A stretch of 20,578 nt of DNA from Lichenicoccus sp964235615 (GTDB lineage: Bacteria > Pseudomonadota > Alphaproteobacteria > Acetobacterales > Acetobacteraceae): assembly GCA_964235615.1 (NCBI GenBank), contig CAXSEE010000061.1, forward strand, positions 1-20,578. The letters run 5' to 3'. The notes beneath the pieces are model-generated. The model was not told the DNA's origin and made no database searches. It was given only the letters and a program-made list of their open reading frames with translations. Both the position numbers and the translations under genes were made by a program. Shown piece by piece: positions 1 through 6,369 of this stretch. Numbering within the stretch: position 1 is the first letter of the stretch; the number at the start of each line of letters is the position of its first letter.

Positions 1-2
1 CC

Positions 3-336
3 ATTTACTACTTCCGAGCAAAGGCGGAGGACTATCTGCTAGAGCGCTATTTTTTATCCGGATGCCAATCCCAAGCTGCTCACTGAACTTTCTGCATATG
101 TAGATCGCATTAGCAAAGCAGACGTCCAGCATCCCGAGGTAACAGACGACGGCGCTCTTCCGGGACGTGGAGCAGCAGCGACAAACAATCTGGAGGACAT
201 GGAGGAACGGCTGAGCCAAGAGGTGCAGTCATCTCTCAGTGGGTTCGAGGCTGACCTTGATGCAAAGCTCGCTGGGGTCTCTGCGAAGCACAAACCACGC
301 TGGCCATGGCCCAGGCGCAAGAAGGGGACGCGCTGA
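3..336 (+). pseudogene. 3' end of an unrecognised gene, frameshifted at a T6 run
   Basis: The reading frame is open from the left edge (frame of base 3) to about base 55, giving a plausible sequence that includes KAEDYLLERYF. It then continues in frame 1 (DANPKLLTEL...) to the TGA at 334-336. Removing one T from the six-T run at about 50-55 joins the two frames cleanly as ERYFYPDANPK, so this is a one-base insertion in one gene. About 110 C-terminal residues are visible: a mixed charged, probably helical stretch (NNLEDMEERLSQEVQ) and a strongly basic end (RWPWPRRKKGTR). I do not recognise the family. Base composition is less GC-rich than the neighbours, which could reflect transfer. The insertion may be a homopolymer sequencing error, a real inactivating mutation or a transcriptional slippage site. 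The overlapping minus-strand frame at 54-320 looks like a low-complexity shadow. Confidence 0.5.
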
Positions 337-369
337 GGGAGAACTGCCTAAACAAAGGATGCTTGCACG

Positions 370-1437
370 TCACGCCGTATGGAAGTGGAACTCTGTACTA
401 TGGCGATAGGTCTGGCCAGGACTCAGCAACGTTGAGGGAAAGCCGGGCTGGTTCGGGCTGTCGGGAAAATGCTGGGTTTCTAGCGTGAAGCCGTCGGTCT
501 GGCGATAAAGCGTGCCGGCGGAACCGCGCTTGCTGCCGTCGAGGAAGTTGCCGGTATAGAACTGCAGGCCCGGATGGGTAGTGAGGCAGGTCAGCGTGCG
601 GCCACTGACGGGATCATGGATATGCGCCGCTTCGGCCAGGGCGCCGGGCGTGCCGGGACGGATCACCCAGTTATGGTCATAGCCTTGTGCCAGTGCGAGT
701 TGCGGATGCGGATCGCGCAGCCGGGCGCCGATGGACGTTGCGGTGCGGAAGTCCAGTGGCGTGCCACTGAGGGTTGCGATCTCGCCTGTGGGGATCAGGT
801 TCTCGTCGATCGGCGTGTAATGATCGGCCTCGATGCGGACCACTTGCTGCTCGATTGAGCCGCTGCCATTGCCGGCCAGGTTGAAATAGCTGTGGTTGGT
901 CAGGTTGACAATCGTGGTCTGGTCGGTGGTCGCCGTGTATTCGATACGCAACGCGCCGTCGTCGCGCAGGCGATAGATGACGGCGACCTTCAATGTGCCG
1001 GGGTAGCCCGCCTCGCCATCCGGACTGACCAGGGTCAAGATCACCGCGCCTGCGTCGTCCGGATCGGCATCGAGGCTCCACACCCGGCGGCCGAAGCCGT
1101 TCGGGCCGCCATGCAGCGTGTTCGGCGCATTGTTGACCGGAAGCTGATGGGTCTGTCCGTCGAGGGTGAAGCGGCCACGGGCGATGCGGTTGGCGAACCG
1201 CCCGATCAGCGCACCGAAATGGCAGTTGCCGTTGTGGGTCTCGTAGCTTTCGAGATCGGGGAAGCCGAGCACGATGTTGCTCAGCCGTCCCTCGCGATCC
1301 GGCGTCTCGATGGCGGTGATGATGCCGCCGAAGCTGATCACGCGGACCGTCACCCCGTTAGCGGCGGTCAACGCAGCCTGGGTAACCGCCTCACCGGTGG
1401 AGAGCGTGCCGTAGGGTGTCATGTGCCGGGTAGTCAC
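370..1437 (-). CDS. galM: Aldose 1-epimerase (mutarotase)
   Basis: This cytosolic enzyme interconverts alpha and beta anomers of aldoses such as galactose and glucose. It is 355 aa, the usual family length, with the beta-sandwich family motifs in order: N83-R84 in GRFANRIARG, H109 in TLHGG, N181-H182 in NHSYFNLAG, D254 in YDHNW, and the catalytic base E320 in FTLETQHFPDSPN. The GTG start at 1437 is preferred over the ATG five codons later because a GGAGGAG ribosome site lies 8-10 bases upstream of the GTG. It is last in the minus-strand series, 39 bases after ahcY, so co-transcription is possible. No galactose-pathway genes are nearby. Substrate preference cannot be read from the sequence. 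Confidence 0.94.
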   Translation of the reverse strand: MTTRHMTPYGTLSTGEAVTQAALTAANGVTVRVISFGGIITAIETPDREGRLSNIVLGFPDLESYETHNGNCHFGALIGRFANRIARGRFTLDGQTHQLPVNNAPNTLHGGPNGFGRRVWSLDADPDDAGAVILTLVSPDGEAGYPGTLKVAVIYRLRDDGALRIEYTATTDQTTIVNLTNHSYFNLAGNGSGSIEQQVVRIEADHYTPIDENLIPTGEIATLSGTPLDFRTATSIGARLRDPHPQLALAQGYDHNWVIRPGTPGALAEAAHIHDPVSGRTLTCLTTHPGLQFYTGNFLDGSKRGSAGTLYRQTDGFTLETQHFPDSPNQPGFPSTLLSPGQTYRHSTEFHFHTA

Positions 1438-1476
1438 GCAGGGCTCTCCTCCCGGTTGCCGGTCCGTCGGACGATC

Positions 1477-2772
1477 TCAGTAGCGGTAGAGCTCGTGCTT
1501 GAACGGGCCGGTCTGCGGCACGCTGATATACTCGGCCTGCTTGTCGGTCAGCACGGTAAGCTCGGCGCCGATCTTGGCCAGATGCAGGGCCGCGACCTTC
1601 TCGTCGAGATGCTTGGGCAGCGTGTAGACCTTGTTCTCATACTTGCCCGGTGGCGCTGTCCACAGCTCGATCTGCGCCAGGGTCTGGTTGGTGAACGACG
1701 CCGACATCACGAACGAGGGATGACCGGTCGCATTGCCGAGGTTGACCAGCCGGCCTTCGGACAGCACGAGCAGCCGCTTGCCGTCTGGGAACTCGACCTC
1801 GTCGACCTGCGGCTTGACGTTGTCCCACTTGTAGTTGCGCAACGCATCGATCTGGATCTCGGAGTCGAAATGACCGATGTTGCAGATGATCGCGCGATGC
1901 TTCATGTCGCGCATATGCTCGATGCGGATCACGTCGACATTGCCGGTGGCGGTCACGAATATATCGCCGCGCTTGGCGGCCTTGTCCATGGTCACGACCT
2001 CGAAGCCTTCCATGCCGGCCTGCAGGGCGCAGATCGGATCGACCTCGGTCACCAGCACGCGGCAGCCGGCGTTTCGCAGGCTGGCCGCCGAGCCCTTGCC
2101 GACATCGCCGTAGCCGGCGACGACCGCGACCTTGCCGGCCATCATCACGTCGGTGCCGCGGCGGATCGCATCGACCAGGCTCTCGCGGCAGCCATACAGA
2201 TTGTCGAACTTGGACTTGGTGACGCTGTCGTTGACGTTGATCGCCGGCACCGTGAGCGTGCCCTTCTTCGCCATCTCCCAGAGCCGGTGGACGCCGGTGG
2301 TGGTCTCCTCGGAGATGCCGCGCACCTGCTTCATCAGATCGGGGTATTTGTCGTGCATCAGCACGGTCAGGTCGCCGCCGTCATCGAGGATCATGTTCGG
2401 CGTCCAGCCGTCTGGCCCGCGCACGGTCTGCTCGATGCACCACCAGAACTCCTCCTCGCTGAGGCCCTTCCAGGCAAATACCGGGACCCCGGCGGCGGCG
2501 ATGGCGGCGGCGGCCTGGTCCTGGGTCGAGAAGATGTTACACGACGACCAGCGCACGGTGGCGCCGAGCGCCGTCAGCGTCTCGATCAGCACTGCGGTCT
2601 GGATGGTCATGTGCAGGCAGCCGGCGATGCGGGCACCCTTGAGGATCTGGCCGGGGCCGAACTCCTCGCGCAGCGCCATCAGGCCGGGCATCTCGCCCTC
2701 GGCAATGGAGATTTCCTTGCGGCCCCAGCCGGCGAGGCTGAGGTCCCGAACCTTAAAGTCGATGCTGCTCAT
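1477..2772 (-). CDS. ahcY: S-adenosylhomocysteine hydrolase (adenosylhomocysteinase)
   Basis: This NAD-dependent cytosolic enzyme splits S-adenosylhomocysteine into adenosine and homocysteine, removing the product inhibitor of methyltransferases and feeding the methionine cycle. The protein is 431 aa. Visible hallmarks are H54 in AGCLHMT, the K186/D190/N191/C195 active-site block in NDSVTKSKFDNLYGC, the Rossmann NAD motif GYGDVGKG (220-227), GNIGHF-type NIGHFDSEI, and the C-terminal HELYRY tail that closes the neighbouring NAD site. The start is an ATG with only a weak purine-rich ribosome site (GGAATGAGA). It lies 82 bases downstream of ku on the same strand. That spacer holds no convincing SAH riboswitch, only a short CGAGG/CCTCG hairpin at 2829-2841. 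It may have its own promoter. Confidence 0.98.
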   Translation of the reverse strand: MSSIDFKVRDLSLAGWGRKEISIAEGEMPGLMALREEFGPGQILKGARIAGCLHMTIQTAVLIETLTALGATVRWSSCNIFSTQDQAAAAIAAAGVPVFAWKGLSEEEFWWCIEQTVRGPDGWTPNMILDDGGDLTVLMHDKYPDLMKQVRGISEETTTGVHRLWEMAKKGTLTVPAINVNDSVTKSKFDNLYGCRESLVDAIRRGTDVMMAGKVAVVAGYGDVGKGSAASLRNAGCRVLVTEVDPICALQAGMEGFEVVTMDKAAKRGDIFVTATGNVDVIRIEHMRDMKHRAIICNIGHFDSEIQIDALRNYKWDNVKPQVDEVEFPDGKRLLVLSEGRLVNLGNATGHPSFVMSASFTNQTLAQIELWTAPPGKYENKVYTLPKHLDEKVAALHLAKIGAELTVLTDKQAEYISVPQTGPFKHELYRY

Positions 2773-2854
2773 GCGTTGGTCTCATTCCGCTTCGATCACT
2801 GAAGCTGGCTATACAGGCTGGCCGGGTGCGAGGAAACCTCGGACGGCTTCACGG

Positions 2855-3805
2855 TCACGCCGAGCGGCGGCGGGCCGGGGCCGGCTTCGCCGCCGCCACC
2901 TTCTTCGCCGCAGGTTTGGTCGCCGCCACTTTCGTCGCCCCCGTCTTCGTCGCCCCCGTCTTCGTCGCCCCCGTCTTCGTCGCGGATGTCTTCGGCTTGC
3001 CCTTCACGGCCGTCGGCGCCGCTTCGCCAAGGCTGCGCCGCAGTGCCGCCATCAGGTCGACCACGTTGCCGCGTTCCTCGACTTCCGGCTCGGGCTCGGG
3101 CGCCAGGCCCTTGAGCTTGGCCTCGATCACTTTCCTCAGGCGGGCCTCGTAACGATCCTCCATGTCGCCCGGCTCGAACCGGGCGGTCTGGCGGTCGATC
3201 AACTGGGTGGCCAGGGTCACCATCTCCTTGTCCGGCCGCGTGTGCGGGAGCTCGCCGAACAGATGTTCGGGGTCGGTGATCTCGCGCATGTCGTGCAGGG
3301 TGTGCAGCACCAGCCCGTCGCCCATCGGCATGATCGCCACGGCACGCTCGCGCCGCGCCAGCACGACGCGGGACAGCGCCACCTTGCCGGTGCGCTCGAT
3401 CGCCTCGCGCAGCACGAGATAGACGTCGTCCTGGCGGTCGCGGGCGCTGCCGTCCGGGACCAGATAGTAGCTGGCGTCGTAATAGATCGGGTCGATGCTG
3501 TCGCGCGGGACGAACTTGTCGATGGCCAGCAGGCTCGAGCTGTCGATCCGGGCGCGCTCGAAATCCTCCTCGTCGAGCAGGACATATTTATCCTTTTCGA
3601 ACTCGTAGCCGCGCTTGAGGTCGCCGCGCGAGAGCTCCTCGTCGGTCTCCGCATCCTGGGTGACCATGCGAACCCGGTGGCCGGTCTCGGGATTGATATA
3701 GTGGAAATGCAGCGCCTCTCCCGGCTGGCGCACGCTGTAGAGCGCGATCGGGCAGGAGACGAGGGCGAGGCGCAGGTTGCCCCGCCAGATCGGACGTTCG
3801 GCCAT
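2855..3805 (-). CDS. ku: Ku protein, bacterial non-homologous end joining
   Basis: Bacterial Ku forms a homodimeric ring on DNA double-strand ends and recruits LigD. The protein is 316 aa. It begins with the typical RPIWRGNLRLALVSCPIALY-like segment, followed by the Ku core beta-barrel and the C-terminal helical part (about residues 1-255). The tail from about 262 is basic and rich in Ala, Lys and Thr, with a five-residue repeat (ATKTG) in three successive copies and a PAAKK/PARRR end. Such lysine-rich tails are known in bacterial Ku and bind DNA. The start is supported by a GAGGAG ribosome site 8 bases upstream. The gene follows ligD by 19 bases, so the two repair proteins are made together. 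Confidence 0.97.
   Translation of the reverse strand: MAERPIWRGNLRLALVSCPIALYSVRQPGEALHFHYINPETGHRVRMVTQDAETDEELSRGDLKRGYEFEKDKYVLLDEEDFERARIDSSSLLAIDKFVPRDSIDPIYYDASYYLVPDGSARDRQDDVYLVLREAIERTGKVALSRVVLARRERAVAIMPMGDGLVLHTLHDMREITDPEHLFGELPHTRPDKEMVTLATQLIDRQTARFEPGDMEDRYEARLRKVIEAKLKGLAPEPEPEVEERGNVVDLMAALRRSLGEAAPTAVKGKPKTSATKTGATKTGATKTGATKVAATKPAAKKVAAAKPAPARRRSA
2931..2990. repeat. 15-bp tandem repeat inside the ku tail
   Basis: Three perfect copies of the 15-mer TTCGTCGCCCCCGTC (2931-2945, 2946-2960, 2961-2975) are followed by a fourth, diverged copy (2976-2990). The period is a multiple of three. On the minus strand it encodes the repeated five residues of the basic Ku tail, so copy-number change would lengthen or shorten the tail without breaking the frame. 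Confidence 0.95.
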
Positions 3806-3824
3806 CGTCTTGCTCCTCAGGGTT

Positions 3825-6296
3825 TCAGCTCGGCTTCAGCTCGCGCCGATCGGCGTCGAAATTGCGCCACGGATCGGTCCCGCGCAGGCGCTCGGGCAGG
3901 GTCCGGATGGTGAAGGCATGGGGATCGAGGGCATCGGTCACCTCTCGCCATGACAGCGGGGTGGCCACCGTGGCACCGGGCCGGGCACGCGGCGAGTAGG
4001 AGGCGACGGCGGTGGAGCCGAGCCCGTTGCGCAGCCAGTCGATCAGGATGCGGCCTTCGCGCCGGTTCTTGCGCGTGTTCGAAACATAGCGTCCGGGATC
4101 ATCCCGTTCCATGGTCTCGGCGAAGCGCCGGCACCATGCGCGTATCGTGTCCCAGTCTGCGATGGTGCGGATCGGCGCCACGACATGCAGGCCCTTGCCG
4201 CCGCTGGTGCGGGCATAGGCGATGAGGCCGTGCCCCTTCAGGCGTTTGCGTACGTCCTTGGCTGCCGCGACGACATCCGTAAAGGGGGTTCCCTCGCCGG
4301 GATCGAGGTCGAACACCAGCTGGTCGGCATGACCCGCGTCGGCCTCGGTGCTGCCCCAGCTATGCAGTTCGATGGCGGCCATCTGGGCAGCAGCCATTAG
4401 CCCGGCCTGGTCCGAGATCGCGAGATAGGGAGCATCGTCGAAGCCGTCCTCGCGTATGGCGTCGGGCATTCCCCTGGTCCTGTGCTTCTGGAAGAAATGC
4501 TCGCCCTCGATGCCGTCCGGGCAGCGCACCAGGGCCAGCGGGCGGGCGGCGATACCGGGTAGGGCGCGGGCCGCCACCGCCTGCCAATACTCGGCGAGAT
4601 CGGCCTTGGTGACGCCTTTTTCGTCGCTCGTCTTCGGCCAGAGCAGCCGCTCCGGATGGGTCAGGCGCTGGCCGCCGATCTCGCGGGTGCCGCGCTTCGA
4701 AGGCGAACTCACCACCACGATCGAAGAGGGGGGCACGGCAGGAGCGATCACCTCCGCGGCGGCCTTGTCCTCGCGCAGGCCCAGGAAGCTCGCCTGCCGC
4801 ACCATGCCGTCCGTGGTGATGCCGGCGAAACGCACTTCCGCCACCAGCTCCGGCCGCAGCCAGCGTGCGCCTCGGGGTGCAGCGTCGCCGTTCTTCAGTC
4901 CGCGCGGACGGGTCTTGCTGGCGAGCGCTGCCATCCTCTCGGTCAGTTGCCGCAGCATCGTCGCCGTGAAGCCGGTGCCGACCCCGCCCGCGAATACCAG
5001 CTCTCCCGCATTGTTATAACGCGCGACCAGCAGCGCCCCCAGATGCTTGCGTGTCCCCTTCGGCGGGGTGGTGCCGACGATGACGAACTCCTCGCGGTTC
5101 TCGCATTTCAGCTTCACCCAGTCGGTGCCGCGCCCGGCGCGATAGGGTGCCGCGAGCCGCTTGCAGACGATGCCTTCGAGACCGGCCTTGCAGGCTTCGC
5201 TGCGGACCCGCGCCGTCTCCGAGGTCAGATGCTCGCTGATCCGGATCGGACCGGTGCCGGGGGCGGCGTGCAGCAGATCGGCCAGCGCCTGCTTGCGTGC
5301 CTCCAGGGGTTGAGCGCGCAGGTCGGTGCCATCCCGATGCAGCAGGTCGAAGGCGTAGAAGGAGAGGGCGGCGGTGCGGCTGCCGGCCAGCGCGTCCTGC
5401 AGGGCGGCGAACGAGCTGCGTCCCTGCTTGTCGAGCGATACCAGCTCGCCGTCGAGCATGGCGGTATCGGCCGGCAGTCTGGCGATCGCCTGGGCGAGCT
5501 GCGGCACCCGCGAGGTCCAGTCGAGGCCGTTGCGGGTGATCAGCCGGACCGCGTCGCCCTGTTTGCGGCAGAGCATCCGGTAGCCGTCGAACTTGATCTC
5601 GCTGATCCAGCCGGGTCCCTCGGGAGGCGTCGAGACGAGGGTCGCGAGCTGTGGCGCCTGCTCTTCCGGCATGGGAGCACCCGCGGCCTTCCGGCGCCGG
5701 GGCTTGGCCGAGGAAGACGCGCCGACAGGCTTCGCATCGACGGGCTTCGCGTCCTTCTCCTTGATCAGCAGCCAGTTCTCGGCCTTGTCGCCCGGTTTCG
5801 GCTTGAGCCGTATCAGCACGAAACCACCCCGAAGCCGGTTGCCCTCCAGGTTGAACTTCATCTCGCCGTGCTGGAGGTCGGCCTGCGGATCGTCGCCGAG
5901 CGGGCTCCAATGCCCCTGGTCCCATAACTCGACGGTGCCGGCGCCATAGTTGCCGGCGGGGATGGTCCCCTCGAACCCGGCATAATCGACCGGGTGGTCC
6001 TCGACATGCACGGCGAGGCGCTTGTCCTTGGGGTCCATCGAGGGGCCTTTCGGCACCGCCCAGCTCCACAGCACGCCGCCATGCTCGAGCCGGAAATCCC
6101 AGTGCAGCCGTCGCGCGGCATGTTTCTGCACGACGAAGATGGGTGCTGCTTTGCTGCCCGCGCGGGCGCCGGCGCTCCCGGCAGGCTCCGGGGTGCGGGA
6201 AAAATCCCGTTTTTCCGCATATGCCCACTTCTTTGCAGGAGACCGGTTTGCAGAAGAGCGGGACTTCGCGGCGTTGATCGGCTGCTTCGCGGACAT
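3825..6296 (-). CDS. ligD: Multifunctional NHEJ DNA ligase LigD (PE-LIG-POL)
   Basis: This three-domain enzyme processes and seals double-strand breaks with Ku. From the ATG at 6296 it is 823 aa. Residues about 55-180 are the 3'-phosphoesterase domain, with H59, H65, D67, R69 and H101/Y105 in the expected spacing. Residues about 215-510 are the ATP-dependent ligase domain, with the nucleotidylated lysine K235 in KFDG, then FYAFDLL, EGIVCKR and WVKLKC. Residues about 540-815 are the primase-polymerase domain, with D663/D665 in FDLDPG, SGGKGLH and D753 in LIDWLRN. The domain order is that of Pseudomonas LigD. An upstream in-frame ATG at 6371 was rejected because it runs into the divergent gene and has no ribosome site. 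The 6296 ATG also lacks a Shine-Dalgarno sequence, see the findings. Confidence 0.97.
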   Translation of the reverse strand: MSAKQPINAAKSRSSANRSPAKKWAYAEKRDFSRTPEPAGSAGARAGSKAAPIFVVQKHAARRLHWDFRLEHGGVLWSWAVPKGPSMDPKDKRLAVHVEDHPVDYAGFEGTIPAGNYGAGTVELWDQGHWSPLGDDPQADLQHGEMKFNLEGNRLRGGFVLIRLKPKPGDKAENWLLIKEKDAKPVDAKPVGASSSAKPRRRKAAGAPMPEEQAPQLATLVSTPPEGPGWISEIKFDGYRMLCRKQGDAVRLITRNGLDWTSRVPQLAQAIARLPADTAMLDGELVSLDKQGRSSFAALQDALAGSRTAALSFYAFDLLHRDGTDLRAQPLEARKQALADLLHAAPGTGPIRISEHLTSETARVRSEACKAGLEGIVCKRLAAPYRAGRGTDWVKLKCENREEFVIVGTTPPKGTRKHLGALLVARYNNAGELVFAGGVGTGFTATMLRQLTERMAALASKTRPRGLKNGDAAPRGARWLRPELVAEVRFAGITTDGMVRQASFLGLREDKAAAEVIAPAVPPSSIVVVSSPSKRGTREIGGQRLTHPERLLWPKTSDEKGVTKADLAEYWQAVAARALPGIAARPLALVRCPDGIEGEHFFQKHRTRGMPDAIREDGFDDAPYLAISDQAGLMAAAQMAAIELHSWGSTEADAGHADQLVFDLDPGEGTPFTDVVAAAKDVRKRLKGHGLIAYARTSGGKGLHVVAPIRTIADWDTIRAWCRRFAETMERDDPGRYVSNTRKNRREGRILIDWLRNGLGSTAVASYSPRARPGATVATPLSWREVTDALDPHAFTIRTLPERLRGTDPWRNFDADRRELKPS

Positions 6297-6307
6297 GACG
6301 CGGTTGC

Positions 6308-6332
6308 AACGTTGTCCACACGCGCCGGTTCG
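6308..6332 (-). promoter_or_regulatory. Candidate EcfG-type (general stress) promoter for ligD
   Basis: On the minus strand CGAAC (6332-6328), a 16-base spacer (6327-6312) and CGTT (6311-6308) match the alphaproteobacterial general-stress sigma consensus GGAAC-N16/17-CGTT except for the first base. Transcription would begin about 4-5 bases before the ligD ATG at 6296, consistent with the absence of a ribosome site there. The match is short and could be chance. Confidence 0.35.
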
Positions 6333-6369
6333 TTTAACCCTGTCCCCCGAACGCGGAAGGAGCTGCTCC

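Noticed and set aside
892..2802. Long plus-strand open frame (636 codons) opposite galM and ahcY
   Set aside because: It runs antisense to two certain genes, is of the kind high-GC third positions create, and shows no recognisable domain.
2773..2854. SAH riboswitch upstream of ahcY
   Set aside because: The spacer is short and has only a 5-bp CGAGG/CCTCG hairpin; the conserved core of the known SAH riboswitch is not recognisable. A covariance-model search would settle it.
2931..2990. CRISPR-like direct repeat
   Set aside because: Units are contiguous 15-mers without spacers and are codons of the ku tail.
2132..3913. Long plus-strand open frame (593 codons) opposite ahcY and ku
   Set aside because: Antisense shadow with Arg/Ser-rich low-complexity translation; it spans the gap between two real genes.
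4656..5927. Plus-strand open frame opposite ligD
   Set aside because: Lies entirely within ligD, whose three domains are unmistakable, and the translation has no domain.
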